Source of the DNA: Candidatus Bathyarchaeota archaeon
GTDB lineage: Archaea; Thermoproteota; Bathyarchaeia; Bathyarchaeales; Bathycorpusculaceae
Assembly: GCA_030626685.1 (NCBI GenBank)
Contig: DAOUTL010000010.1
Coordinates: 1 to 16,375, forward strand
Direction of reading: 5' to 3'
DNA: 16,375 nt
The position numbers and the translations under genes are program-made. This document shows positions 1-8,324 of this stretch, in pieces; position 1 is the stretch's first letter; each line of letters begins with the position of its first letter. A model generated the notes under the pieces. It was given only the letters and a program-made list of their open reading frames with translations, made no database searches and had not been told where the DNA came from.

Positions 1-872
1 ATAGAGCTGAAGTGTCGTTTATCTATTGTGTCGAACTGTTGCCATGTAGCATCAACCGGTATCCATCCATAGTTTTCTAAGTAGTATTCAGCCCACATAT
101 GTCCATTTTCCAAAGTTTCACTAGCAGAACGAAAGGCAAAGCCTGCTTGAATCCTTGCCGGAATTCCAGCAGCCCGACACAAAGCAACAAAAAGGTAAGA
201 ATACTCGGAACAGTCGCCAACTTCATTCTCTAAAGCCCATAAGGCTCCTCTTTCTTCATCTTGAACAACAAATTGCATATGTGTGATTATGAAATTGTAT
301 ATCTTGAAAACCTTTCCATGTACATCGTTCTCGCCGTTAGTGATGTTCTGCGCTTTCCAAATTATTTTAGAATTACTGGATTGGATTAGTTCTTCTGATT
401 GTGTATATTTTCTATATAAATCCGAACTTCTATTATAGTCCGCTGTTAAGCTTGAATTGATTAGATAGTGAACGCTGAAAGAAAACACGTAATAGTTTAC
501 TTCCACAACAAAAGCTTGTTTTCCATCAATTATTATGTCGTTCCAACAAGCATATGTGTTTCCAGAGTCATCGCTTGAAATTGTTGGTTGACCTATTGAT
601 GAACTGATATTATACCGTATGTAATGGCGTGCAGTTTCATTTCTGATTATGGGAACAAAAAGTTTTCCGCCTATCACTTTATGAGATGTAGGATTATGGA
701 TTCGAACTGTGTGCTTAAGGCTTCCAACAAATACGTCGTCCACTTCATATTTGCGAAGGCTTGAATTCTCACTTTGCGTGGCTGCTAAAAAAGATGGAAA
801 AATAAAGGGATAGAGAAGAGAAACACTAACTAGATACAAAAGGGCTATGTCATGTCTACGTTTAAGGTTCAT
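1..872 (-). CDS. Secreted transglutaminase-like protein (C-terminus cut off by window edge)
   Basis: The frame is open from the ATG at 872 to the window edge, about 290 residues, with no stop, so the 3' end lies outside. Residues 1-34 look like a signal peptide: basic KRRH at 4-7, then a hydrophobic stretch at about 9-31. A beta-rich segment follows (about 40-190). The C-terminal part carries a transglutaminase-like (PF01841-type) core with the triad in the usual order and spacing: Cys221 in GDCSEYS, His258 in NGHMWAEYY and Asp274 in IPVDATW. The window ends soon after Asp274. The family includes extracellular cysteine proteases or peptide-modifying enzymes; the substrate cannot be read here. 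An alternative in-frame ATG lies at 878. AGG at 881-879 ends directly against it, which is too close to serve it but sits 6 bases before the 872 ATG, so 872 is preferred. The gene is divergent from the class II aldolase across a shared A/T-rich promoter. Confidence 0.85.
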   Translation of the reverse strand, partial: MNLKRRHDIALLYLVSVSLLYPFIFPSFLAATQSENSSLRKYEVDDVFVGSLKHTVRIHNPTSHKVIGGKLFVPIIRNETARHYIRYNISSSIGQPTISSDDSGNTYACWNDIIIDGKQAFVVEVNYYVFSFSVHYLINSSLTADYNRSSDLYRKYTQSEELIQSSNSKIIWKAQNITNGENDVHGKVFKIYNFIITHMQFVVQDEERGALWALENEVGDCSEYSYLFVALCRAAGIPARIQAGFAFRSASETLENGHMWAEYYLENYGWIPVDATWQQFDTIDKRHFSS

Positions 873-907
873 AGACATCCTACTTTCAGACTATCAACAA
901 TCTGGAA

Positions 908-930
908 GCAATATAAAGATATTTAAATTC
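908..930. promoter_or_regulatory. Probable divergent promoter (two TATA-like boxes)
   Basis: An A/T block (aatataaagatatttaaatt) lies between two divergent genes. ATTTAAAT at 921-928 would place a plus-strand transcript start near 950, about 40 bases before the aldolase ATG. On the minus strand the same block gives a start near 895-900, about 25 bases before the transglutaminase ATG. This is read from spacing and composition only. Confidence 0.4.
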
Positions 931-988
931 CGTGTTGCGACAGTTTTATCAGTAAAAGTTTAATTCTATATTCTGGTGTTTGTGAGAA

Positions 989-1663
989 ATGTCTGAAAGT
1001 TATCGTGATGAGCCTTCTGAAATCAGTAAACTCAGAGTTGAAGTGATTGAAACTGCAAGGAACATGAAGAAGGAGGGATTAGTGAAAGCTTCCTGGGGAA
1101 ACGTCAGCGCTCATGTTCCACAATCCAACATTGTAGTTATCACGCCAAGCGGCTTGGAATACGACAGGTTGAAACCGGAAGACATGGTTGTCATCGACTT
1201 AGAAGGTAAGGTTCTGGAAGGACACTATAAACCTTCGATTGAAACTCCAATGCACACGACAATATACAGATACAGACCTGATGTCCATGCAATTGTACAC
1301 ACACACTCCCCATTTGCAACAGCCTTCGCAGTTGCAAACCGGGAACTTCCACCATTTTTGGCAGATCAGGCAGCTGTGATCGGAGGCACTGTTGAAGTGG
1401 TTGAGTATGCAACACCAGGAACCGTTGAATTAGCCGAGAAGGTTGCAAGTTTTCTTAGCGAAAAAACTGCCGTGTTACTTCAGAATCACGGGGTTGTAGC
1501 GGTTGGTCTGACCCTTAAAGAAGCTTTCAATGTGGCGTGTACGGTTGAGGAAGCTGCCTTCGTCCATTTCATTGCTTCCGTTATAGGGAAGCCTGTTAGA
1601 CTTCCGGAGAAGGAAGTTTTGGAGCTTTATAAGTTTTATAAGGTGAGGTACGGACAGACGTAA
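989..1663 (+). CDS. Class II aldolase/adducin family protein (L-fuculose-phosphate aldolase-like)
   Basis: The 224-residue length is typical for zinc-dependent class II sugar-phosphate aldolases. The catalytic Glu85 (SIETPMH) and the metal-binding His104, His106 (HTHSPFA) and His167 (NHGVVAVG) are all present. The Glu-to-His (19) and His-to-His (61) spacings equal those of E. coli FucA Glu73/His92/His94/His155. SWGNVS (35-40) and PSGLEY (53-58) are the family's phosphate-binding loops. The expected reaction is retro-aldol cleavage of a sugar 1-phosphate to dihydroxyacetone phosphate plus an aldehyde. Archaeal members are also used in pentose or deoxyribose routes, and the family includes methylthioribulose-phosphate dehydratase and ribulose-phosphate epimerase, so the exact substrate is open. 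The start is the first ATG, with a weak GTGAG upstream. No pathway partner is adjacent. Confidence 0.9.
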   Translation: MSESYRDEPSEISKLRVEVIETARNMKKEGLVKASWGNVSAHVPQSNIVVITPSGLEYDRLKPEDMVVIDLEGKVLEGHYKPSIETPMHTTIYRYRPDVHAIVHTHSPFATAFAVANRELPPFLADQAAVIGGTVEVVEYATPGTVELAEKVASFLSEKTAVLLQNHGVVAVGLTLKEAFNVACTVEEAAFVHFIASVIGKPVRLPEKEVLELYKFYKVRYGQT

Positions 1664-1677
1664 AATAGCGGTGAGTG

Positions 1678-2045
1678 ATGTTTATAGCGGGTCCTGAAGG
1701 TTACATTTTAAGAATTGCAACCGATAAGTGGGTTGACCAAGTTTTTGATTCAGTTATTTACCATTCTAGGGTCCGCGGAAATGGCGTGTAGGATAAACAA
1801 TCATATTTGTACACAGAGCCAATGGTGGCGAGGGTGTTGTTGGCTACGGCGTAATAGAAAATGTCTACAAAGGAGATGAGCTCTCTGAAGAGGAGAAAAG
1901 TGAATGTAAAAAATGGGGATGGAAAAAAGCCATAGAACTCAAATACGTCATAAGATTTGAAAAACCGTTTTCCATTAAGGCAACATTTCTGAAAGATTTA
2001 AAACTTTGCAGGAAATATCTCCATGGTTTGCCACTTATAAGCTAA
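1678..2045 (+). pseudogene. Decayed small protein gene, PUA/EVE-like (one stop, one frameshift)
   Basis: An ATG at 1678, preceded by GGTGAGTG, opens a frame that reads to an in-frame TAG at 1789. Coding then resumes one frame over from about 1798, giving TIIFVHRANGGEGVVGYG and continuing to a stop at 2043-2045. Restoring one A in the A-run at 1794-1798 and changing the TAG gives one continuous protein of about 122 residues. The middle part (a hydrophobic strand, a Gly-rich turn, then VVGYGVIENVYKGD) resembles EVE/PUA-like modified-base or RNA-binding domains, and the tail RFEKPFSIKATFLKDLK fits that fold. The family call is by eye and tentative; the broken coding pattern is clear. It lies 14 bases after the aldolase stop and was perhaps once co-transcribed. 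Confidence 0.65.
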
Positions 2046-2253
2046 GCTGAAGGCTTGCAGTCTTAAGCGCTTGGATGAATGGTTTCCAATCAAAGTCTTA
2101 AGAATATTACGCTTAGAATCGTTGCGATAAAATAATCCTATGGAAAGGGAGAACTATCAGCTTCTATTCAAATAATTCTGAAAAAATCTGCAGCATCATT
2201 AATCAGATAAAAAAGTCCGTTATAGAGTGGCCATTGTACCGTATACAAAAAAG

Positions 2254-2262
2254 TTATATTAA
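2254..2262 (+). promoter_or_regulatory. TATA-like box for pyrG
   Basis: TTATATTAA at 2254-2262, preceded by a purine-rich AAAAAAG stretch that could act as BRE, lies about 45 bases before the CTP synthase ATG. The predicted transcript start is near 2285. A GAGG at 2289-2292 could then serve as the ribosome-binding site. The rest of 2046-2303 shows no gene. Confidence 0.5.
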
Positions 2263-2303
2263 TACCGTTAAAAGGTTTAGGTTATTGCGAGGAAAAATCG
2301 GGC

Positions 2304-3929
2304 ATGGTTAAGTATATTTTCGTCACGGGCGGTGTGTTAAGTTCAGTCGGCAAAGGTATTGTAACTTCTTCGATAGGTAAGATGCTTCAGGTAAGATGCT
2401 TCAAGGTTACAGTTGTAAAAATTGACCCTTATGTGAATGTTGACGCTGGAACGATGAATCCCTACATGCACGGTGAAGTTTACGTAACTGATGATGGGGG
2501 CGAGACGGACCTAGACTTGGGATGGTATGAACGTTTTCTTGATTTGAACTTGAAAAAGGAGAATAACGTTACTACGGGTCTGGTGTACAAGGCGGTTATT
2601 GAGAAGGAGCGACGAGGTGACTTTCTAGGGAGATGTGTACAGATCGTGCCGCATGTAACCAACGAGATTAAAAACCGTATACGCACCGTTGCAAGGCTTT
2701 CTGATGTTGATGTGGTTTTAACCGAAGTAGGCGGTACCGTGGGTGACATTGAGGGCTTACCCTTTTTGGAGGCTATCCGTCAGATGCGTTTGGAAGAGGG
2801 TTACGAAAACACTTTGTATGTGCATGTTGCCTTAGTCCCTATTTTAGACGTTACAAAAGAAATGAAAACGAAACCTCTCCAACACAGCGTTAACGAGTTG
2901 AGACGCATCGGCATCCAGCCGGACATCATTGTTGCAAGATGTACGAAAATGATAGATTCCGAGGCTCTAAGGAAAATAGCTTTGTTTGGCACAATACCTG
3001 AAACCGCTGTTTTCTGCTCCTACAATGTTGAATCAATTTATCAAGTTCCACTGATCTTAGATGAGCAGGGAATGGGCGAATTCATCTGCAAAAGACTCGG
3101 ATTTTCTGAACGTAAATCCGACTTTAACGGGTGGAAAAATTTTGTAGATGCCATACTGAATCCAGAGCACGAAGTAAAAATCGCCTTGGTTGGCAAGTAT
3201 GCCGAATTAGCAGACAGTTACGTGAGCATGAATGAGGCACTGCGACACGGCGGGGCAGCATGCAAAACAAGGATTTCAATAGAGTATATAGAGGCTGAAA
3301 AGTTCGAGAAAAATCCAAAGAATGTAGAAATTCTCAGAGATTTCGATGGAATATTTGTTCCATACGGATTTGGTCCGAGAGGCACTGAAGGAAAAATAAT
3401 GGCTATTAAGTTTGCGAGAGAAAATGGCATTCCGTTTCTTGGAATATGCTATGGTTTCCAACTAGCCGTAATAGAGTTTGCCCGTCACGTATGCGACTTG
3501 AAAGAGGCGAACAGCACAGAAATCAATCCAAACTCGCCTTATCCAGTGATTGACTTGATGCCCGAACAGAGGGGGATAGAATATAAAGGTGCCACTATGC
3601 GGCTTGGCGCCCACAAAATAATCATAAAACCAAATACAATAGCACATGTTCTCTATAAAAGCCGAGAAATTTACGAACGCCACCGCCACAGATTCGAAGT
3701 CAACCTAGAGTTTCTGCAGACGCTTAAGAAAAACGGCTTAGTATTTTCTGGAAAAAACGCAGACGGTAGAAGAATGGAAATCTTAGAACTGCCAGACCAT
3801 TTCTTCTTTTTCGCCTCACAATTTCATGGGGAATTCAAAAGCCGCCCTAGAAGACCAGACCCAGAATACTACGGTTTTGTAAAAGCATGCTTGGATAAGA
3901 AGTTGGGCAAGTTCAAACCTGAATTTTAA
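2304..3929 (+). CDS. pyrG: CTP synthase (glutamine-hydrolysing)
   Basis: It makes CTP from UTP, ATP and glutamine, the last step of pyrimidine nucleotide synthesis. At 541 residues it is full length. The N-terminal synthetase domain (about 1-270) has the nucleotide loop GGVLSSVGKG at 9-18 and the family block from KIDPYVNVDAGTMNP (39-53) into DDGGETDLDLG (63-73). The C-terminal class I glutamine amidotransferase domain (about 290-535) carries the triad Cys382 (GICYGFQ), His508 and Glu510 (FHGEFKSRP). Three glutaminase loops depart from the usual form: PYGFGPRG for PGGFGxRG, GICYGFQ for GICLGMQ and FHGEF for FHPEF. The catalytic residues and the second glycine of the oxyanion loop are kept, so activity is expected. 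The ATG start is fixed by the conserved MVKYIFVTGG. Confidence 0.98.
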   Translation: MVKYIFVTGGVLSSVGKGIVTSSIGKMLQVRCFKVTVVKIDPYVNVDAGTMNPYMHGEVYVTDDGGETDLDLGWYERFLDLNLKKENNVTTGLVYKAVIEKERRGDFLGRCVQIVPHVTNEIKNRIRTVARLSDVDVVLTEVGGTVGDIEGLPFLEAIRQMRLEEGYENTLYVHVALVPILDVTKEMKTKPLQHSVNELRRIGIQPDIIVARCTKMIDSEALRKIALFGTIPETAVFCSYNVESIYQVPLILDEQGMGEFICKRLGFSERKSDFNGWKNFVDAILNPEHEVKIALVGKYAELADSYVSMNEALRHGGAACKTRISIEYIEAEKFEKNPKNVEILRDFDGIFVPYGFGPRGTEGKIMAIKFARENGIPFLGICYGFQLAVIEFARHVCDLKEANSTEINPNSPYPVIDLMPEQRGIEYKGATMRLGAHKIIIKPNTIAHVLYKSREIYERHRHRFEVNLEFLQTLKKNGLVFSGKNADGRRMEILELPDHFFFFASQFHGEFKSRPRRPDPEYYGFVKACLDKKLGKFKPEF

Positions 3930-4104
3930 CTGGTACAATTGGATGTTTAGTTGAAATTTGAAACCCATCGGTCCACCAATCTGCTTAATGGCAGACACTA
4001 ACTCAGCCACTTATGAATACGAACAGGCTCGAGTTTAAAGCTGTTGTAAAACATCTTTTCTTGCTTTCAATATTCCATAAGCACCGGACAATCTAACTGA
4101 CTTC

Positions 4105-5226
4105 CTACGGGTATATTACTTTATAGATTATCTCTTCCCCATAACCCACTGTAACCCTGTAATAACCACTTAATTGCTTGTCAAGCTCTTCGTCTCCTGT
4201 ATCCACTAATAAGGGACGGCCATGTAACGCCTCTATTTTTCGCTTTGTTGCTACTATGTTAATGTTATCCTTCCCAACTTCCTTAATTACTCTTGGGCTT
4301 ATCTGCTGGTTTCCCCTACCAAAAATGTATCCTTGACCACCAATTGATGTGACAATTATTTTGGCTTTTTTTCTGATTTTTTCTAGTAATGTTGCTTCGT
4401 TCAAATCTTTTCCAACGAGTTTTTTCTTATAGACAAGATCTACACCCAACAAGCAGTAGTCTAAGTTCAGCCTTTTCATGATTGCTTTGGTTGTAGTACC
4501 TGGTCCGATAATGTAATAATACTCGTCAGACATATTCTCTATTACTTCAGCAGCAATTTCCTCCTGATTATATCTTTCACTAACGGAAGTTGGGGATTTT
4601 GCCCCTGGAAGGTATCCCCGTTGAAAAGGTATTCTTAAATATCCATATAACCCACCTGATAATTTTCCCTCCCTAAATTTTTCTTCGTCTATATCCATTA
4701 CTTCCGCCTCTATAACTTCTCTTATTTTACCCTCCAGATATAAAGCAGCCAACTCCCCGGCTCGTGTTGGAGTAGCGGCGTATACGGCAGAATAAATCTT
4801 TACCCCTGCAGGTATCCCTAAAACCACCAGATCCTCATCAATGGCATCATATATGTCTCTAGCTGTTCCATCTCCACCAACAAAGAGTGGTAAATCAACC
4901 CCTAAATCCCTCATCTCTCTTGCAGCTCTTTTAGTATCTTCAGCAGCGGTCATGGAACCTGAGAGAGTTCCAATGACCTTTGGTGAAAAACAACAGCTAA
5001 TGGCGGTATACTCTCCCATTTGTTTAGGATAAGTTATTAACTCTATCTTATTCTTGAGATGTACAAGCTGTTTGAGGGCTTCTTTTGCTCTGTCCTCAGC
5101 CCAGGGCTTTGCTCCGAGTTCTATCGCCTTTTTTAGCGTTTCTAAGCCATCTGTTCCCTTAAGCCCAACTCGTCCACCCATTCCAGCTATAGGATTTACG
5201 ATTAATCCTACTTTTTTCTTCCTCAA
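4105..5226 (-). CDS. ATP-NAD kinase family protein (COG3199/AcoX-like)
   Basis: This 373-residue protein has both diagnostic motifs of the COG3199 branch of NAD kinases: NPIAGMGG at 11-18 followed by GLKGTDG (21-27), and the nucleotide-binding GGDGTARD at 117-124. Downstream glycine-rich blocks GPGTTTK (about 231-237) and GGQGYIFGRGNQQISP (296-311) also fit. The predicted reaction is phosphorylation of NAD to NADP with ATP. Some members sit in acetoin or other catabolic operons (AcoX) with poorly tested activity, so the substrate is inferred. The start is TTG at 5226, chosen because GGAGG at 5237-5233 lies 6 bases upstream and no ATG fits. The gene is 69 bases downstream of gcvPB on the same strand and is probably last in that operon. 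Confidence 0.88.
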   Translation of the reverse strand: MRKKKVGLIVNPIAGMGGRVGLKGTDGLETLKKAIELGAKPWAEDRAKEALKQLVHLKNKIELITYPKQMGEYTAISCCFSPKVIGTLSGSMTAAEDTKRAAREMRDLGVDLPLFVGGDGTARDIYDAIDEDLVVLGIPAGVKIYSAVYAATPTRAGELAALYLEGKIREVIEAEVMDIDEEKFREGKLSGGLYGYLRIPFQRGYLPGAKSPTSVSERYNQEEIAAEVIENMSDEYYYIIGPGTTTKAIMKRLNLDYCLLGVDLVYKKKLVGKDLNEATLLEKIRKKAKIIVTSIGGQGYIFGRGNQQISPRVIKEVGKDNINIVATKRKIEALHGRPLLVDTGDEELDKQLSGYYRVTVGYGEEIIYKVIYP

Positions 5227-5232
5227 TATAGT

Positions 5233-5237
5233 CCTCC
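5233..5237 (-). promoter_or_regulatory. Shine-Dalgarno site deciding a TTG start
   Basis: GGAGG (minus strand) sits 6 bases before the TTG at 5226. It is the main argument for the non-ATG start of the ATP-NAD kinase gene. Confidence 0.75.
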
Positions 5238-5295
5238 AATTTTATGTTTTTCAAAGAAGAAAAGAAAGTAGGTTTCCAAAATAAAACTCTTCAGA

Positions 5296-6864
5296 TCATT
5301 CGTCCCAATTCTTACGTTTTTTCAAGTAAGCTCTCCAAGTAATTGCCCATTTCTCGGGGTCGTTTAATGGGCTTGGATCAATTTTGTGTATGGCACTGCG
5401 GTAAGGTGCATTTTTAACTTTCTTGGGATTTTTGTAGGCTTCCTCAGTTACTTTCTTCAACGCAGCTATGTATTCATCAAGTTCATCCTTTGAGTAAGAT
5501 TCTGTGGGCTCAATCGTAAACGGTTGGGGCACAATCCATGGGTGATGGCTTGTCCAGAGGTGAAAGCCAAAGTCTGCCATTCTTCTTATTACGTCCTCTG
5601 TTGTAACCCCTGTATCTTTCATAAGTTGCTCCCAGCTGTATCTTACCTGCTCTATACGGTGCTTTGTCTTCGGGAAGGAAACACTGGCTCCCTTTACCTC
5701 CTTTAGTATTTTCTTCATAACATAATTGTTATTCAACACTGCTACCCTTGCGACTTCTTTAATTCCTTCAGCCCCTAAGCTTCTTATCCATGCATACGCC
5801 CTCAAAGCGACAGGGAAGACGCCGTAGAATTCCCTCACTTTTCCAATGGTGTGGGGAACATTATAGTTCAAATAGTATTTCTCACCGTTAAAATCCACAA
5901 TAGGCACTGGTAAAAAGTCTACGAGCTTCTCTGTTACTCCTACTGCCCCCACCGCAGGACCACCACAACCATGCGGAGAAGAGAAGGTTTTGTGAAGGTT
6001 GAAGAAACCAAGGTCAAATCCACAATCCACAGCTCTTACAATACCTATTATTCCATTTGCGTTTGCTTGATCATACGCACATAAGCCCCCTACTTCGTGA
6101 ACAATTTTAGTAAATTCTGCAATTCTAGGGTTGAAAATTGCCGTATCTTCAGGATTTGTTACTATTAATCCAGCAGTACGTTCAGAAACAGCTGTTTTTA
6201 AGGCTTCAATGTCGGGCAGTCCGTCTTCATTTGGATAAATGGTAATCATTTTATAGCCCTTTACTGCTGGAGCTGCGGCATTAGACGGATGGGAAAGCAG
6301 AGTTGTTATGATTTCATCTCTTTTGTCCCCTTCTCCGTTAAGCTCGTGGTGGGCACGTATGATTGAGGCTACTGTAAAGATAGCATGGGAACCCCCACCG
6401 GGTTGGAAAGTAAATCGGCTAAACCCTGAAATCTCCCTGAGGAACAAATCTAATTTATACATTATCTCCAATGCGCCTTGAACAGTGCTCTCATTCTGCA
6501 GTGGGTGGAGTTCGGTGACTTTAGGAGAGCAAGCGAGAACATCATTAATTTTAGGGTTATACTTCATTGTACAGGTTCCTTGTCCTATATCGACGTTTAT
6601 ATCGGCTCCCAAAGTTTCTTGGGACAAGCGAAGGTAATGCCTCACTACTCTCGGTTGTGCAATCTCTGGAAGAGCAGGGGGCTTCTTTCTAATCATATTT
6701 TCAGGTAAAACTGATACGCCGTCGCCAACGTATTCCTCAATTTCCTTCTCAACTTCGGGAATTGAGATGCCTCTCTCTCCCTTTCTACTTAATTCAAAAA
6801 TTATCGGTTCATCCCATTTAGCTTCATGAAAGCCCCTCACCTCAGCTTCTCTATTTGTTTCCAT
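5296..6864 (-). CDS. gcvPB: Glycine dehydrogenase (decarboxylating) subunit 2, P-protein beta-like
   Basis: This is the PLP-binding half of the split P-protein, which decarboxylates an amino acid and passes the aminomethyl group to lipoyl-GcvH. It has 522 residues from the ATG at 6864; a TTG at 6870 would add two. GAGGGG at 6879-6874 lies 9 bases before the ATG but only 3 before the TTG, hence the ATG. Conserved features are TCTMKYNP (about 97-104), His192 and Asn195 in SHPSNAAAP, Asp265 (YDQANANG), the Schiff-base Lys292 in NLHKTFSSPHG, and IEPTES near the C-terminus. Several signature positions differ from ordinary GcvPB: SHPSNAAA for AHGTNPAS, QPGGGSH for QPAAGAH, and no CMHEF-type segment. 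The TGA of gcvPA (6869-6867) is only two bases before this ATG, so the two are surely co-translated. Glycine as substrate is likely but not certain. Confidence 0.9.
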   Translation of the reverse strand: METNREAEVRGFHEAKWDEPIIFELSRKGERGISIPEVEKEIEEYVGDGVSVLPENMIRKKPPALPEIAQPRVVRHYLRLSQETLGADINVDIGQGTCTMKYNPKINDVLACSPKVTELHPLQNESTVQGALEIMYKLDLFLREISGFSRFTFQPGGGSHAIFTVASIIRAHHELNGEGDKRDEIITTLLSHPSNAAAPAVKGYKMITIYPNEDGLPDIEALKTAVSERTAGLIVTNPEDTAIFNPRIAEFTKIVHEVGGLCAYDQANANGIIGIVRAVDCGFDLGFFNLHKTFSSPHGCGGPAVGAVGVTEKLVDFLPVPIVDFNGEKYYLNYNVPHTIGKVREFYGVFPVALRAYAWIRSLGAEGIKEVARVAVLNNNYVMKKILKEVKGASVSFPKTKHRIEQVRYSWEQLMKDTGVTTEDVIRRMADFGFHLWTSHHPWIVPQPFTIEPTESYSKDELDEYIAALKKVTEEAYKNPKKVKNAPYRSAIHKIDPSPLNDPEKWAITWRAYLKKRKNWDE

Positions 6865-6866
6865 AG

Positions 6867-8285
6867 TCAACAGCCCCTCTTCCTTATTATTTCCTCCAAC
6901 GCTTGAACCAGTTTGTCAATGTCTTCCTTTGCGTGAATCTCAGTGACACAATATAGAGCGCTGTTTCCTAATTCCGGGAAATCCTTAGAAATATCTATTC
7001 CTCCAAAGATGTGATACTTAAGTAAACATTTGTTAATCTTTTTGGTTGTAATTTCAGCTTCGTTGAAATCTACCACAAACTCCTTAAAGTGTGGGGCTTC
7101 AAATCTTGGAGCTTTTACTCCCTCAATTTCTGACAGCCTCTTCATAGCATATTGGGACCTCTGCAATATAGTCTTGCCCAGTTCCCACATTCCTTTTGAC
7201 CCCATAAGCGCCAAGTAAACACCTGCAGTGATTCCCCATAGTGCTGCAGCAGTTCCTACAAATTCCTTAGCTTTTTCCCTACCAGCAAAGGAAGTTCTTT
7301 CAAAAGCTACATCCCCAAAGCCATACTCACCTTCAACACAAGTTCGTGTAACACCGAACAGACGAGAAGGGTATTCCATTACAAACTTTTCTTCATCGCG
7401 AGTCGCTATAAATCCTGCCAATCCACCGCCAAAATTCATGTAAATTCCGAGCGACTGTAGCTCACCGCAAACGATGTCAGCACCATAGTGGCTGGGGGGA
7501 ATAAGCACTCCTAGTGAAATCGGGTCTACACCAACTATGCTCAAAGCTTCATTTTCATGGGCAATGTTTGATATTTCCTTACCTTGAGTTTCGATGAAGC
7601 CTAAGTATGATGGATTCTCAAAGTAAATGCTGGAGGTTTCTGAAGAAATCTTAGATCCCAAGTCGCTAATATCCATTAAGCCAGTCTCAGAATCATGCTT
7701 TACCAGTTTGACATCAACAACAGGTTTGCAGTAATTCTTTATGATTGCAAGTCTCTCTGTGGAGATTGTATCAGCTATGAGTACTTCATCACGCTCAGTA
7801 ATCCTGCTAGCCATTCTTATGGAGGTAGCTGCCGCTTGACCCCAACTATAGGTTGGTACATTAACCACATCCATGTCCACTAGTTCCGCCAGCAGACTTT
7901 GGTACTCAAAAAGGGCTTGCCATCTTCCATGATCTTCATATGGTTCTCCCGCATAAGCAGTTAAAAATTCTGCCCGTCGGTTAATTTCATCACAAATGGC
8001 TGGAACATAATGTTGCCAACATCCTCCCCCTAAAAAGCTTATATTTTCTTCACACGTTTGATTTTTGGAAAGAATTTTCTGTACATGGCGTTTCAAGGCG
8101 TATTCCGATAGCAACGGCTCGGGTAATTTCATCTCTCCTTTAAATCTCAAACTTTCAGGGATAATTGCATGGAGTTCATCAACGTCCTTTATTCCAATTT
8201 CTTTAAGCATCTCTTCTTGCACTTCTGGTGCAGAATTTGGAATATACGGATGCACCACCGTTTTTCCCTTTATTTTCATCACCAT
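6867..8285 (-). CDS. gcvPA: Glycine dehydrogenase (decarboxylating) subunit 1, P-protein alpha-like
   Basis: This 472-residue PLP-fold subunit lacks a cofactor lysine motif and pairs with gcvPB. The opening YIPNSAPEVQEEMLKEIG (14-31), FLGGGCWQHYVPA (84-96), ALFEYQSLLAEL (124-135) and SLGIYMNFGGGLAGF (278-292) mark the family. Departures from typical GcvPA are clear. The usual TPYQPEISQG region reads AGEPYEDHGRWQ (112-123). The YDGATA-type block reads TYSWGQAA (145-152). The usual QTREQHIRREKATSN block reads ERTSFAGREKAKEF (329-342). The fold is intact, but the substrate or partner surface may differ from a standard glycine cleavage system. The start is ATG at 8285; an in-frame ATG at 8279 is also possible. 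It lies 39 bases after the SDR stop, so it is probably in the same transcript. GcvT and GcvH are not in the window. Confidence 0.9.
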   Translation of the reverse strand: MVMKIKGKTVVHPYIPNSAPEVQEEMLKEIGIKDVDELHAIIPESLRFKGEMKLPEPLLSEYALKRHVQKILSKNQTCEENISFLGGGCWQHYVPAICDEINRRAEFLTAYAGEPYEDHGRWQALFEYQSLLAELVDMDVVNVPTYSWGQAAATSIRMASRITERDEVLIADTISTERLAIIKNYCKPVVDVKLVKHDSETGLMDISDLGSKISSETSSIYFENPSYLGFIETQGKEISNIAHENEALSIVGVDPISLGVLIPPSHYGADIVCGELQSLGIYMNFGGGLAGFIATRDEEKFVMEYPSRLFGVTRTCVEGEYGFGDVAFERTSFAGREKAKEFVGTAAALWGITAGVYLALMGSKGMWELGKTILQRSQYAMKRLSEIEGVKAPRFEAPHFKEFVVDFNEAEITTKKINKCLLKYHIFGGIDISKDFPELGNSALYCVTEIHAKEDIDKLVQALEEIIRKRGC

Positions 8286-8324
8286 CTTTTACCACTTCTC
8301 ATTAGACAGTTAATTCAAGCGTAT

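Noticed and set aside
2059..2102. Two copies of AGTCTTAAG upstream of pyrG as a possible regulator site.
   Set aside because: Only two short copies, far from the likely TATA box, with no symmetry between them.
2376..2403. Tandem 14-base direct repeat (GGTAAGATGCTTCA twice) inside pyrG, as a possible slippage or phase-switch site.
   Set aside because: The repeat unit is not a multiple of three and the protein is collinear with the family through this region, so it is probably coincidence rather than a recent expansion.
3930..4106. Minus-strand reading with protein-like pieces (SVRLSGAYGILKARKDVLQQ and AELVSAIKQIGGPMGFKF) in a single frame between pyrG and the NAD kinase gene.
   Set aside because: Two stops separate the pieces and no family was recognised. 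It might be a fourth gene relic, but the evidence is too thin to annotate.
6868..6870. TTG start for gcvPB overlapping the gcvPA stop.
   Set aside because: The ribosome-binding site is only 3 bases from it, while the ATG at 6864 has a 9-base spacing.
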